DNA of 64,000 bases from Bacteroidetes Order II. bacterium. Its GTDB lineage: Bacteria > Bacteroidota > Rhodothermia > Rhodothermales > UBA2364. This document shows positions 43,382-52,010 of the stretch, in pieces; the first letter of the stretch is position 1, and each line of letters starts with the position of its first letter. The notes beneath the pieces are model-generated. The model was not told the origin of the DNA. It saw only the letters and a program-made list of their open reading frames with translations, and did not search any database. The stretch covers positions 1 through 64,000 of the forward strand of contig JAEUSQ010000032.1 in assembly GCA_016788705.1 (NCBI GenBank). The letters run 5' to 3'. The translations under genes and the position numbers were made by a program.

Positions 43382-44935
43382 CTATGAACGACTTTGGATC
43401 TTGATCTTGTGCTGGATGTCTCGGATGGTATCCGCAAACTTTGGATCCGTCTCCATGTAGCCTTCCACACTCTGGATACCATGTATCACCGTAGAATGAT
43501 CCCGGCCACCAAAATGCAGGCCAATGGTTTTTAATGAATGCTTGGTAAACTGCTTTGCAAAGTACATCGCTACTTGTCTGGCTTGCACAACTTCCTGTTT
43601 ACGGGTTTTCGCACGTACCTGATCTTCTGGAATCTGAAAATAGTGGCATACAATCTGTAATATTTCTTCGATACTCAAACTTACCTTCACTTCTTTGATC
43701 AGGTCCTTGAGCACCTCTTTGGCAAAGGACAAATCAATTTCCTCCCGCCGGAGGGTGGAGTGGGCCAGCAAACGAATCAAGGCTCCTTCCAATTCCCGTA
43801 TATTCGAGGTGATGTTATGGGCAATGAATTCAATGATGTCATAAGAAATCTGAATACCATCATCCTCGGCTTTACGTTGTAAAATTGCGATCCGGGTTTC
43901 CAAATCCGGCGGTTGCACATCAGCCGTAAGCCCCCACTGGAACCGAGACAACAAACGCTCTTCAATGCCCACAATGTCTTTTGGCGGACGATCTGCCGAA
44001 AGGATGATCTGTTTACCCGCCTGGTGTAGAGCATTAAAGATATGGAAGAACTCTTCTTGGGTCTTTTCTTTTTTTCCAAAAAACTGAATGTCGTCCACAA
44101 TCAACAAATCTATCTGCCGATAAAAAAGTGAAAACTCCGAAACCCTGTTGTATTGGATGGATTGTACGAATTCATTTGTAAAACGCTCAGAAGAAATATA
44201 AAGGATAGATTCAATTTTTTGGTGCTGCTTGGCGTAGTTTCCAATGGCTTGGATAAGGTGTGTCTTTCCAAGACCTACGCCCCCATAGACCAAGAATGGA
44301 TTAAAACTGGTCTCGCTTGGCCGTTCTGCAATTGCCCAAGCCGCACTTCTTGCCAAACGGTTACAATCTCCCTCAATAAACCGATCGAAGGTGTAATTGC
44401 TATTTAATTGGCTGTCAACCTTAGGGCTTCGTATTCCAGGGATGACGAATGGACTGGAAAGATTGGGCGGCGGATTAACGGGATGTGGTGTCTGTGGTGT
44501 AGCGCCTCCTCCTGTTCCTGGTTGGGGTGGTGTACCACTTTGCTGTAAGTTGGCTTGTTGCTGCAAGCCATGTGGGTAAGGGCGTTGGTGATGTACGGGA
44601 GGGTTCATTGCCCGTCCAGAAGGATTGGCCGGAAGCCGAATGTGACGACTCTTTTCTTCAGGGCGGTCGCGCTCCATTAAAATATCGTAGATCAGGCGAG
44701 AAGAGGGGCCCATTACTTTGCTGACGGTCTTGCGCAATAAAGAGGCATAGTGCTCTTCCAGCCATTCATAGTAAAAACGACTTGGGACCTGAATGGTCAG
44801 CGTTCGGTCATTAGGAGTTTCTTCCAAGCGTAACGGCTTAATAGGCTCGAACCATGTCTTATAGCTCCGCTTGTCCACATTATCCCGGATAATTGTAAGA
44901 CATTCTTGCCAAATATGATGAGCAGCGTCCAGCAT
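43382..44935 (-). CDS. dnaA: chromosomal replication initiator DnaA
   Basis: The ATG at 44935 gives 517 residues beginning MLDAAHHIWQECLTIIRDNV, the normal domain I start; the frame extends to 44995 with an untypical lead. Domain I ends near residue 90 and a Pro/Gln-rich linker follows (about 100-180). Domain III has Walker A GGVGLGKTHL, Walker B 'LLIVDDIQFF' and the sensor 'LSRFQWGL'. Domain IV ends with the DnaA-box-binding helix 'GLHFGGRDHSTVIHGI'. It initiates replication at oriC. No cluster of DnaA boxes is visible in the flanking intergenic regions, so the origin is probably elsewhere. Confidence 0.97.
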   Translation of the reverse strand: MLDAAHHIWQECLTIIRDNVDKRSYKTWFEPIKPLRLEETPNDRTLTIQVPSRFYYEWLEEHYASLLRKTVSKVMGPSSRLIYDILMERDRPEEKSRHIRLPANPSGRAMNPPVHHQRPYPHGLQQQANLQQSGTPPQPGTGGGATPQTPHPVNPPPNLSSPFVIPGIRSPKVDSQLNSNYTFDRFIEGDCNRLARSAAWAIAERPSETSFNPFLVYGGVGLGKTHLIQAIGNYAKQHQKIESILYISSERFTNEFVQSIQYNRVSEFSLFYRQIDLLIVDDIQFFGKKEKTQEEFFHIFNALHQAGKQIILSADRPPKDIVGIEERLLSRFQWGLTADVQPPDLETRIAILQRKAEDDGIQISYDIIEFIAHNITSNIRELEGALIRLLAHSTLRREEIDLSFAKEVLKDLIKEVKVSLSIEEILQIVCHYFQIPEDQVRAKTRKQEVVQARQVAMYFAKQFTKHSLKTIGLHFGGRDHSTVIHGIQSVEGYMETDPKFADTIRDIQHKIKIQSRS

Positions 44936-45387
44936 GGTGTATTTTAAGGAGGTATCAAAGCCGAGAGGCAGAAACTTATTGGGAGCGATTGGCACGAGGA
45001 GGGCTTACCAATCGGTGTAAGAAGTTAGCATATTGAGGAAAAAAAACCATCGGGTTAACCGAATGTTTTTAAGTCGAGATTCGTTTTTCATAATTGGCAG
45101 GATGTTACTCTCCGCTTTAGGGGGGCATTGCTTGCCATGAGTCTATTAAAGATAAATGCAAATAAATATTTATAAAAGACTTATGATTCTTTTTATGGTT
45201 CACTTGTTCCCAAAATACATCATCAGGCTTAATGATCAAGAAGGAATGATGATGAAAAGTTGAATTTAACAATGATAATGCCTTCTGCCCCCCCTTCTGA
45301 ACTTTGCTATCCACTTCAAGAATTCTTATCTTAGTCGTTCTGGTATAAAATACAAAACACGCTCTTTGGACTAAAACTGTTTTTACC
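44936..45387. other. divergent intergenic region dnaA / yceD
   Basis: About 450 bases, AT-rich around 45140-45260. It should contain promoters for both directions; an extended -10-like TGGTATAAA at 45341-45349 could serve yceD. I looked for an origin here: no repeated TTATCCACA-type boxes were found, only isolated near-matches such as TTGTCCACA inside dnaA itself (44871-44879). No gene is supported. Confidence 0.5.
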
Positions 45388-45912
45388 GTGTCTTTGAAGG
45401 TTCTTAAGCCACATGGTTTAGTTTTGCGAATTGCTTCTTTGAAGGAAGGCTTACACGAGTTTTCTGATACATTCCCAGCCGAAGCTTTAGAGTTAGCCGG
45501 GGATGACTTTTCAGACTTGTCCCTTTCCTTGAAATTAGACTTAAAAGTTGGCCAAGCGCTGGTTTCGTTTCAGGTTACGGGCATTGCACACCTCATCTGC
45601 GACCGAACCTTACAAGCGTTCGATCAAACGGTATCTGGAGCGTTTCAGGTCTTGTATTCTGATAAGGCGGTAACCATGCCTGAACATGAACGTGGGGAAG
45701 ATTTGTGGCCGTTCCCACACAGTACCTTAGTGTTAAGCCTGACAGAGCCTGTACGCGACACACTTTTATTGGCGCTACCCATTCGAAGAGTTGCTCCTAA
45801 TGCCGAAGAACAAGACATTCAACTCTCGTTCGGTGGGCCGAATGACGAAGATGAACCATCAGACCTGCGCTGGGCAGCACTCCGGGGTCTGAATCTTTCT
45901 ACTGATAATTAA
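45388..45912 (+). CDS. yceD: YceD/DUF177 family protein
   Basis: A 174-residue protein read from a GTG codon at 45388, as no ATG is placed suitably. It has the usual features of the DUF177 family: an N-terminal beta-rich part ('GLHEFSDTFPAE'), a central 'CDRTLQAFDQTVSGAFQVLY', and acidic stretches. In E. coli and plants this family is needed for 23S rRNA accumulation. Its gene is almost always placed directly before rpmF, as here (24-base gap), which supports the call more strongly than the sequence alone. Confidence 0.85.
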   Translation: MSLKVLKPHGLVLRIASLKEGLHEFSDTFPAEALELAGDDFSDLSLSLKLDLKVGQALVSFQVTGIAHLICDRTLQAFDQTVSGAFQVLYSDKAVTMPEHERGEDLWPFPHSTLVLSLTEPVRDTLLLALPIRRVAPNAEEQDIQLSFGGPNDEDEPSDLRWAALRGLNLSTDN

Positions 45913-45936
45913 TTTAACGTTTTAACTCTTACAGCC

Positions 45937-46125
45937 ATGGCAAACCCACGACGTAAACACTCCAAAGCCCGTACGGCGCTCCGCCGTTCGCAATATAAGG
46001 CGCAAAACATCCCGCAACTCACCACCTGTTCGAACTGTGGTGAGCCTAAAGAATACCACCGCGCCTGTTCTAAGTGCGGACATTACCGTGGTCGTGCCGT
46101 AATCGAAGGCCAAGACGCACTCTAA
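45937..46125 (+). CDS. rpmF: 50S ribosomal protein L32
   Basis: A 62-residue basic protein starting MANPRRKHSKARTALRRS. It carries the zinc ribbon typical of the zinc-binding L32 form: CSNCGEPK near residue 31-38 and CSKCGHYRG near 44-52, giving four Cys. It lies in the conserved yceD-rpmF-plsX-fabH order, which links ribosome production to fatty-acid synthesis. A terminator follows 40 bases after the stop. Confidence 0.97.
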   Translation: MANPRRKHSKARTALRRSQYKAQNIPQLTTCSNCGEPKEYHRACSKCGHYRGRAVIEGQDAL

Positions 46126-46424
46126 AGGTAATCTGCACGTTTTGCAAAATTCATTCGGCTTTCAGGTCACGTTTAGTAATTTCAACGTGGCCTTTTCTTG
46201 TTTGTAAAATGGCCGGACATTGGGTGACTGTTTGTTTCGTCCTGAAGGCTGCTGGGCAAGTGTTCGTTTTTGACCGTAAGAAATACTTGGGTACGGGTTT
46301 TAGAAGACGTTGCTTGCAATGGGCAAATTCGCCGGAACGTGGTGCACAATCCACCTTTTTTGCAGTATGCTCATATGATTTGTACCCTAATTCTTATTCA
46401 CCATAATACCATCTAACAATCGGT
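46126..46424. other. rpmF-plsX spacer
   Basis: About 300 bases between rpmF and plsX holding a strong terminator (46165-46196) and, after it, about 230 bases where I recognise nothing. Open frames here overlap rpmF out of frame and are not credible. Because the terminator closes the rpmF transcript, plsX probably has its own promoter in this stretch. Confidence 0.5.
46165..46196 (+). terminator. Rho-independent terminator after rpmF
   Basis: A 9-bp stem (GGTCACGTT / AACGTGGCC, one G-T pair) with a 10-base loop, followed by TTTTCTTGTTTGT. It lies 40 bases downstream of the rpmF stop. Confidence 0.85.
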
Positions 46425-47435
46425 ATGGCCATACGAATCGCACTTGATGCAATGGGAGGCGACTATGCTCCCGAAAAAGCCGTCCTTGGCGCCGTGAATG
46501 CGCGACGTCAATTGGGTAATAAAGTAGAAATACTATTGGTGGGCCAGCAGGCAGCGTTAGAAAAAGCGCTGGAAGCTGCGGGCTATGATGGTGGTGGTCT
46601 TCATCTCATAGACGCACCGGAAGTCATCGAAATGGGCGAATCTCCTGCGGTGGCTGTTAAAACCAAGCCCCGCTCATCCATCCATATTGGTGCAGGATTG
46701 CAAAAAGCGGGCAAGGCAGATGTCTTTATTAGTGCAGGGAATACGGGTGCAGTCTTGGGTGCTTCGTTATTCATATTGGGACGGTTGCCCGGTGTGATGC
46801 GCCCTTCCGTAATGGGTTATTACCCCACCACACAAGGATGGTGTATCATTGTGGATGCGGGGACGAATGTAGATTGTAAGCCTGAGCATCTAGTACAGTT
46901 TGCACAGATGGGTGCTGTTTTTGTACAAAAAATTATGAAAGTAGAAGCCCCGTCGGTGGGCCTGATGAACATTGGCGAAGAACCTGGGAAAGGAAACGAG
47001 CTGGTGAAAGCTGCATACGAAATGCTCAAGACGCAAAAAGGTATTCGGTTTTTGGGGAATATTGAAGGGCGCGACCTTCTGCATCATGCAGCAGATGTGG
47101 TGGTTACCGATGGATTCGTGGGAAATGTGATGCTCAAACTGGGTGAAGGCATTGCCACAGCCATCCGTGAAATGGCCGAGGCCGAAATGATCGCTCGTAA
47201 CCTTCCTGAAGAAGAACAACGACATATTGACCAAGTGGTTCGGGGCGCCATTCGCCGTTTTGATTACCAAGAAGTAGGCGGTGCGCCTTTATTGGGCGTA
47301 AATGGGAACGTCCTCATTATGCACGGGTCTTCAAAAGAGATGGCGTTTGAACAGATCATCTATCGCGGTGTGGAGTTGGCCGAGTCCAAACTTCCGCAAG
47401 CCATCGCCGAAGCCTTTGCAGCTTCACCGGTTTGA
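46425..47435 (+). CDS. plsX: phosphate acyltransferase PlsX
   Basis: A 336-residue enzyme of normal length that converts acyl-ACP to acyl-phosphate, the donor for PlsY in phospholipid synthesis. The N-terminus RIALDAMGGDYAPEKAV, the 'VSAGNTGAVLGASLFILGR'-like core (ISAGNTGAVLGAS) and 'NIGEEPGKGNELVKAAY' are family hallmarks, as is 'VTDGFVGNVMLKLGEG'. It is cytoplasmic or peripheral to the membrane. fabH follows with a 35-base gap. Confidence 0.97.
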   Translation: MAIRIALDAMGGDYAPEKAVLGAVNARRQLGNKVEILLVGQQAALEKALEAAGYDGGGLHLIDAPEVIEMGESPAVAVKTKPRSSIHIGAGLQKAGKADVFISAGNTGAVLGASLFILGRLPGVMRPSVMGYYPTTQGWCIIVDAGTNVDCKPEHLVQFAQMGAVFVQKIMKVEAPSVGLMNIGEEPGKGNELVKAAYEMLKTQKGIRFLGNIEGRDLLHHAADVVVTDGFVGNVMLKLGEGIATAIREMAEAEMIARNLPEEEQRHIDQVVRGAIRRFDYQEVGGAPLLGVNGNVLIMHGSSKEMAFEQIIYRGVELAESKLPQAIAEAFAASPV

Positions 47436-47470
47436 ATCATCTAAAAATAACGATATAATCAAAACCTTGT

Positions 47471-48463
47471 ATGATACGTGCTGCCATAACTGCCGTTGGC
47501 CATTATGTGCCCGAAGAAATTTTAACCAATGCCGAATTGGAAAAAATGGTGGATACCAACGACGAATGGATCCGTTCCAGAACGGGCATTCGTGAACGGC
47601 GCATTTTGCGCGACCCCGAAAAAGCCACCTCTTTCATGGCCGCCGAGTGTGCCAAAGAGATTCTCCAAAATCGGGGGATTGATGCAGAAGAGGTGGATGC
47701 TATTATTGTGGCGACGGTAACGCCAGACATGTTTTTTCCGCCAACGGCCAGTTTGGTACAGAAAGAGATTGGCGCCACCAAGGCTTGGGGGTTTGATCTT
47801 TCTGCAGCTTGTAGCGGCTTTTTGTTTGCCCTCACCACCGGAGCGGGGTTGGTGGAAAGTGGTCGCTATAAAAAAGTAATGGTGATTGGCGCAGACCACA
47901 TGAGCCGGATTGTGGACTATACCGACCGCTCTACTTGTATTCTTTTTGGTGACGCGGCAGCGGGTGTGTTATTGGAGGCCGATACCGATGGAAATGGTCT
48001 TATGGATACAGTTCACCGTACCGATGGCAATAACTGGGAGTACTTATGTATGCTGGGTGGGGGTTCCCTCCATCCACCTAGCGTCCAAACTATCGAGAAC
48101 CGCTGGCATTACATTCGTCAAGAGGGGCAGCCAGTTTTTAAACTAGCTGTAAAGGGGATGGCAGATGCCGCCGCCGAGATCATGGAACGCAATAACCTGA
48201 GTGGTGAGGATGTTTCATGGCTGGTTCCGCATCAGGCAAACCTACGCATTATTGATGCTACCGCGCGCCGTATGGGTCTTTCTATTGAAAAGGTGATGCT
48301 CAACATCGAACGGTATGGGAATACGACAGCGGCCACCATTCCGCTGTGCCTCTATGAATGGCAGCCTCGGTTGCGGAAAGGCGAAAACCTGGTCTTGGCG
48401 GCCTTCGGTGGCGGGTTTACATGGGGCGCCAGTTATTTAAAATGGGCCTATGACCCTGAGTAA
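47471..48463 (+). CDS. fabH: 3-oxoacyl-ACP synthase III (FabH)
   Basis: A 330-residue KAS III enzyme that condenses acetyl-CoA (or a branched primer) with malonyl-ACP to start fatty-acid synthesis. The catalytic triad is complete: Cys114 in SAACSGF, His254 in VPHQANLRI and Asn284 in GNTTAAT. The N-terminus 'AAITAVGHYVPEEILTN' and 'WIRSRTGIRERR' are typical. It is the last gene of the conserved yceD-rpmF-plsX-fabH group. Confidence 0.97.
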   Translation: MIRAAITAVGHYVPEEILTNAELEKMVDTNDEWIRSRTGIRERRILRDPEKATSFMAAECAKEILQNRGIDAEEVDAIIVATVTPDMFFPPTASLVQKEIGATKAWGFDLSAACSGFLFALTTGAGLVESGRYKKVMVIGADHMSRIVDYTDRSTCILFGDAAAGVLLEADTDGNGLMDTVHRTDGNNWEYLCMLGGGSLHPPSVQTIENRWHYIRQEGQPVFKLAVKGMADAAAEIMERNNLSGEDVSWLVPHQANLRIIDATARRMGLSIEKVMLNIERYGNTTAATIPLCLYEWQPRLRKGENLVLAAFGGGFTWGASYLKWAYDPE

Positions 48464-48513
48464 CGTGACTTTGGAGTTCATGGATATTCCTCCCACGCTT
48501 CTTGGAAAAGTGG

Positions 48514-49146
48514 ATGGAAAAACTTGATCTGACCAAACAATACAAATCTTATTACTCGGCCAAGCCCATGCCAGAACTGGTGAACATTGGGCCTGCCCGA
48601 TATGTTGTCATCGAGGGCAAGGGCGATCCATCCGGAGAAGCCTTTGCCACCGACTTAGAGGCCCTTTTTCCGGTTGCATACGCCATTAAGTTCTATTTTA
48701 ACGTGTTGGGCCAAGATTTTATTGTGCCTAAACTGGAAGGTCAATGGTGGTTCGATATGGAAAAATTTGGTATGCCAGACCTTGCCTCGGCCCCTGCAAA
48801 AGTTCCCCGAAGCGAGTGGTCGTATCGTCTGCTCCTCCGAATGCCCCATTATGTGACAGAAAGCGGGGTAGAAAAAGCCATAGAAGAGGTGGTTTCCAAA
48901 AAGAAAAAACTCCACGCGGCAAACGTCCGGTTTTATGAAATGACAGAAGGACCATCCGTTCAGATACTACACTTAGGTGCCTTTGCCGACGAGCCTGCAT
49001 CGCTGCAAAAATTGCATCAGTTTATGGAAGAAAACAACTTTACCCATAATGGGTTGCACCACGAAATCTACCTCTCGGACTTCCGGAAAACGCCTGAACA
49101 TCGGTTGAAAACCATCCTGCGTGAGCCTATTAAACTGCTTGTGTGA
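48514..49146 (+). CDS. GyrI-like small-molecule-binding domain protein
   Basis: A 210-residue protein from the ATG at 48514 (an ATG at 48502 would add four residues). It is a stand-alone GyrI-like/SOUL-type ligand-binding fold: 'MPELVNIGPARYVVIEGKGDPSGEAF' as the first strand and helix, 'WWFDMEKFG', 'WSYRLLLRMPHYV' and the C-terminal 'HEIYLSDFRKTPEHRLKTILREP'. It lacks the helix-turn-helix of MerR/AraC regulators with this domain. Such proteins bind hydrophobic or cationic small molecules. It follows fabH after about 50 bases and may be cotranscribed. Confidence 0.8.
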   Translation: MEKLDLTKQYKSYYSAKPMPELVNIGPARYVVIEGKGDPSGEAFATDLEALFPVAYAIKFYFNVLGQDFIVPKLEGQWWFDMEKFGMPDLASAPAKVPRSEWSYRLLLRMPHYVTESGVEKAIEEVVSKKKKLHAANVRFYEMTEGPSVQILHLGAFADEPASLQKLHQFMEENNFTHNGLHHEIYLSDFRKTPEHRLKTILREPIKLLV

Positions 49147-49210
49147 TGATCTTGTTCATCCTTAACGATGCCAGTGATAACGTTTGAAAAATACCTAACA
49201 GGTGTGAAAA

Positions 49211-50140
49211 ATGAAATCTGATGCGCTTATCCGATGGCTTTTGGATGGGGATGTGGCCATTCAATTTCAGGTCATGCGTGATTTGAAGCACCAGTGGGTG
49301 CCCGAACTCCAAGAACGTATTCATAGCGAAGGCTGGGGAAAATCTTTTTTGGAGAAAAGAACATCTAGTGGGCATTGGGGACAGTCTTATTACCAACCCA
49401 AGTGGATTTCCACACACTACACTTTGCTCGACCTCAAAAACCTGGGCATTACTCCAGACACCCCCGAAATTCAAGAAACCATCCGACTCGTATTACAGAC
49501 TGAAAAGGGCAAGGATGGGGGGATTTTGCCCATTGGTACTACTCAAAAAAGTGATGTTTGCGTAAACGGGATGTTCTTAAATATTGCTTCCTATTTTGGA
49601 GCAGAGGCATCTGACTTGGCTTCTATGGTGGATTTTTTGCTCTCCGAGAAAGTGGGTGATGGTGGTTTTAATTGCCACTCTAACCGCAAAGGGTGCGTAC
49701 ACAGTTCATTACATTCTACCCTTTCGGTTTTGGAAGGGATTGCCGAATATGAACGGAATGGATATGGTTATCGCCTTCCGGAATTACAAGCGGCGGCAGG
49801 CAGTTCGCAGGAATTTCTATTAATGCACCGTTTGTACAAATCGGACAAAACAGGGGTCGTTATTGATCCTAAAATGACGATGCTTTCTTTTCCAAGTCGC
49901 TGGAAATACGATATTTTACGCGCCTTAGATTATTTTCAGCAAGTGGGATTACCCTACGATCCACGCATGGAAGATGCATTACGGTTACTACTGAGCAAAC
50001 GTAAGCCGGAGGGTTGGTGGAAGTTGCAGACCAAACACCTCGGACAAGTTCATTTCGAGATGGAAAAACCCAGACAACCAAGCCGATGGAATACGCTCCG
50101 GGCATTAAGGGTGCTTAAGTGCTATCCTTTACCAAGTTAA
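49211..50140 (+). CDS. squalene-cyclase/prenyltransferase-repeat-like protein
   Basis: A 309-residue cytoplasmic protein with the alpha/alpha-toroid repeat style of squalene cyclases and prenyltransferases: 'SSGHWGQSYYQPKWISTHYTLLDL', 'KDGGILPIG', 'GDGGFNCHSNRKGCVHSSLHST' and 'PEGWWKLQ'. It is about half the size of a real squalene-hopene cyclase and the DxDD protonation motif is absent, so cyclase activity is unlikely. Function is unknown. Its stop overlaps that of the convergent neuB gene in TTAA. Confidence 0.65.
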   Translation: MKSDALIRWLLDGDVAIQFQVMRDLKHQWVPELQERIHSEGWGKSFLEKRTSSGHWGQSYYQPKWISTHYTLLDLKNLGITPDTPEIQETIRLVLQTEKGKDGGILPIGTTQKSDVCVNGMFLNIASYFGAEASDLASMVDFLLSEKVGDGGFNCHSNRKGCVHSSLHSTLSVLEGIAEYERNGYGYRLPELQAAAGSSQEFLLMHRLYKSDKTGVVIDPKMTMLSFPSRWKYDILRALDYFQQVGLPYDPRMEDALRLLLSKRKPEGWWKLQTKHLGQVHFEMEKPRQPSRWNTLRALRVLKCYPLPS

Positions 50141-51201
50141 ATCCTGCCGTTTAAAGGTGTGTTCTGGAGCATGTGTGGATAAATTACTTCGTTGGCGGGA
50201 ATATCTTGTGCGGCCATTCTGCCTATTACCTCGTGAAGGTCGCGCCACTTAAAGCCATCACCAGGGCTTAGGAGGTGCAGATCTTCTGCCACAAGACGTG
50301 TTCCAGCAGGGATTTTTCGTAGTGAAGCAATGGAGCGTTCCAATTTGGTGCGGGTTGCCGTTACAACCGGATCTAAAGACATTTTTTCCTCTCCCAGCGC
50401 CCGTTCCAGATTGCGAATGTCGCGCAAGACCCGTCTCAGGCCATCCGGCTCCAATGATCCCCAATGATCTGATCCTTTCATGGTTCTGTCTAAGGTAATG
50501 TGCTTTTCGATCATTTGCGCGCCAAGTGCTACTGCTGCAACAGGAGCCATGATTCCAATAGAATGGTCAGAATAGCCAATGGTGTGTGACGGATATTCTT
50601 TTTGTAACCACGTAATGGTGCGTAGATTGATGTTTGGGTATTCGGCAGGGTATTGGGATAGGCAATGCAAAATAGAAATTTGGTTGTGGTGACGGGTAAT
50701 AACCGCCAATGCCTCGGCTAATGCCCGCTGATCGGCCATTCCTGTAGAGAGGATAATTGGAATCTGTGTCTCGGCCAATGCTTCCAACAACGGCAGATTG
50801 GTCAGGTCTCGCGAGGCCACTTTGAGGCGATCTGGCACAAATAACCGAAACATCGAAAGGCATCCACGCGCACACAATGTCTCTATGAAGTCCAGCCCCT
50901 TGGCTTTTGCATACTGGAACAACTCGGCATGTTGTTCGTCATCCAGTTCCAGTTTAGCACGGTGTTCGCCATACGTTGCTCCAAATGCGTGGGCACTTTG
51001 ATAAGGGCGGGCCATCTGAGAAGCGCTCAATTCTTCGTTTAGGTCGCGTTTGGTGAATTTGATGGCATTGGCGCCGCCTAATGGGGTATCGAACAACGGA
51101 TCAAAAACCCGCATGGCCGCTACATCAATCAATTGGCGTGCAATTTCCATAGAGCCGTTATGATTTTGTCCGGCTTCACAAATAAAATAGGTTTCCATCA
51201 T
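50137..51201 (-). CDS. neuB: N-acetylneuraminate synthase family enzyme (NeuB-like)
   Basis: From the ATG at 51201 the protein has 354 residues, the usual size; the frame is open further upstream inside the neighbouring gene. It condenses phosphoenolpyruvate with an N-acylated hexose to form a nonulosonic acid. Signatures: 'FICEAGQNHNGSMEIARQLID', 'FIETLCARGCLSMF..FVPDRLKVASRDLTN', 'IILSTGMA' and 'GYSDHSIG', then a C-terminal antifreeze-like SAF domain ('RSIASLRKIPAGTRLVAEDL'). The start overlaps the stop of the cytidylyltransferase gene as ATGA, implying coupled translation. The exact sugar (sialic, legionaminic or pseudaminic acid) cannot be read. Confidence 0.9.
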   Translation of the reverse strand: MMETYFICEAGQNHNGSMEIARQLIDVAAMRVFDPLFDTPLGGANAIKFTKRDLNEELSASQMARPYQSAHAFGATYGEHRAKLELDDEQHAELFQYAKAKGLDFIETLCARGCLSMFRLFVPDRLKVASRDLTNLPLLEALAETQIPIILSTGMADQRALAEALAVITRHHNQISILHCLSQYPAEYPNINLRTITWLQKEYPSHTIGYSDHSIGIMAPVAAVALGAQMIEKHITLDRTMKGSDHWGSLEPDGLRRVLRDIRNLERALGEEKMSLDPVVTATRTKLERSIASLRKIPAGTRLVAEDLHLLSPGDGFKWRDLHEVIGRMAAQDIPANEVIYPHMLQNTPLNGRI

Positions 51202-51977
51202 TTGGGTTGTTTGGATCGTTCCAGCCACATACGGTTTCTGAGTTCGGTTTCTTGTAGCAGTTGCTGTTTTAGGCTGGGCCAGTCTAAGTGTTCGTTTGGT
51301 GTGTTTATTTGCCGCCACAAGGTCTGGCTAATTTCAAAATCTTGTAAGGTATCCACCGTCATTCGAATGTCTTCGACTCCTTCCATGCTTATATCGGCGT
51401 CTAACCACCTGACGTCGAATAGGTCCGGATGCTCGTATAAGAATTTGGTGACGTGCTGCCTGTCGTCGGGTGGAATTGGCATTGTGGATGCTTTTGTTAA
51501 GGCTGCCAAGGTGACGTATTCCGTAAAAACCCCGTAATGTGTTTGCATGGCCGGAGTCCCAGAAACCCGGTGGCTCATATAATCGTGGTTGCTACACTTG
51601 CTTGCATCCAAAAGTTCTTTTGCAAAGTCGGTAATCAAAAAAGGATTGTCGGCACAAATACGCAAGCACGCCGAGAGGCCATTTGCTTCCATCGCCCCAA
51701 TAAACCGATCCAGTACGTCTTCTTCTGATCCCCTAAAAACAAGTGCGCCCTCTGCTATGGCACGTTCTGTCACTATATCATCAGTGGAGGCTGTGGATGT
51801 TGCTACGAGTAAGGGCATCGCTGGAAACGCCGCGCCAAATCGCCGGATGAGCATTTGTAGGATAGAAACAGGGCCATCAAATGGTTTTAGGACTTTCCCC
51901 CTTAACCGTACCGAACCCATGCGTGCTTGTATGACAAGACCAGTTGTGTGCGTATGGTGGGCAGGCATGGGCGGCAT
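51198..51977 (-). CDS. SpsF/NeuA-like cytidylyltransferase
   Basis: A 259-residue nucleotidyltransferase. The N-terminal binding motif 'LVIQARMGSVRLRGKVLKPF' is that of SpsF-type CMP-sugar synthetases, and 'TASTDDIVTERAIAEGALVFRGSEEDVLDRF' and 'ICADNPFLITDF' are also typical. Residues 1-11 (MPPMPAHHTHT) look non-conserved, so the start could be slightly later. It probably charges the product of the adjacent NeuB-like enzyme with CMP for surface glycan assembly. The next gene (neuB) starts within its stop codon. Confidence 0.85.
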   Translation of the reverse strand: MPPMPAHHTHTTGLVIQARMGSVRLRGKVLKPFDGPVSILQMLIRRFGAAFPAMPLLVATSTASTDDIVTERAIAEGALVFRGSEEDVLDRFIGAMEANGLSACLRICADNPFLITDFAKELLDASKCSNHDYMSHRVSGTPAMQTHYGVFTEYVTLAALTKASTMPIPPDDRQHVTKFLYEHPDLFDVRWLDADISMEGVEDIRMTVDTLQDFEISQTLWRQINTPNEHLDWPSLKQQLLQETELRNRMWLERSKQPK

Positions 51978-52010
51978 ATTATTATTGGTGTATGAACTTT
52001 TGTGGAGGGG

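Noticed and set aside
46074-46406. Open frame overlapping the end of rpmF
   Set aside because: It shares bases with rpmF in another frame and runs across a strong terminator. Composition is Cys- and aromatic-rich without a pattern.
50174-50182. Exact TGTGGATAA (DnaA-box complement)
   Set aside because: Single copy inside neuB coding sequence; one such 9-mer in 64 kb is expected by chance.
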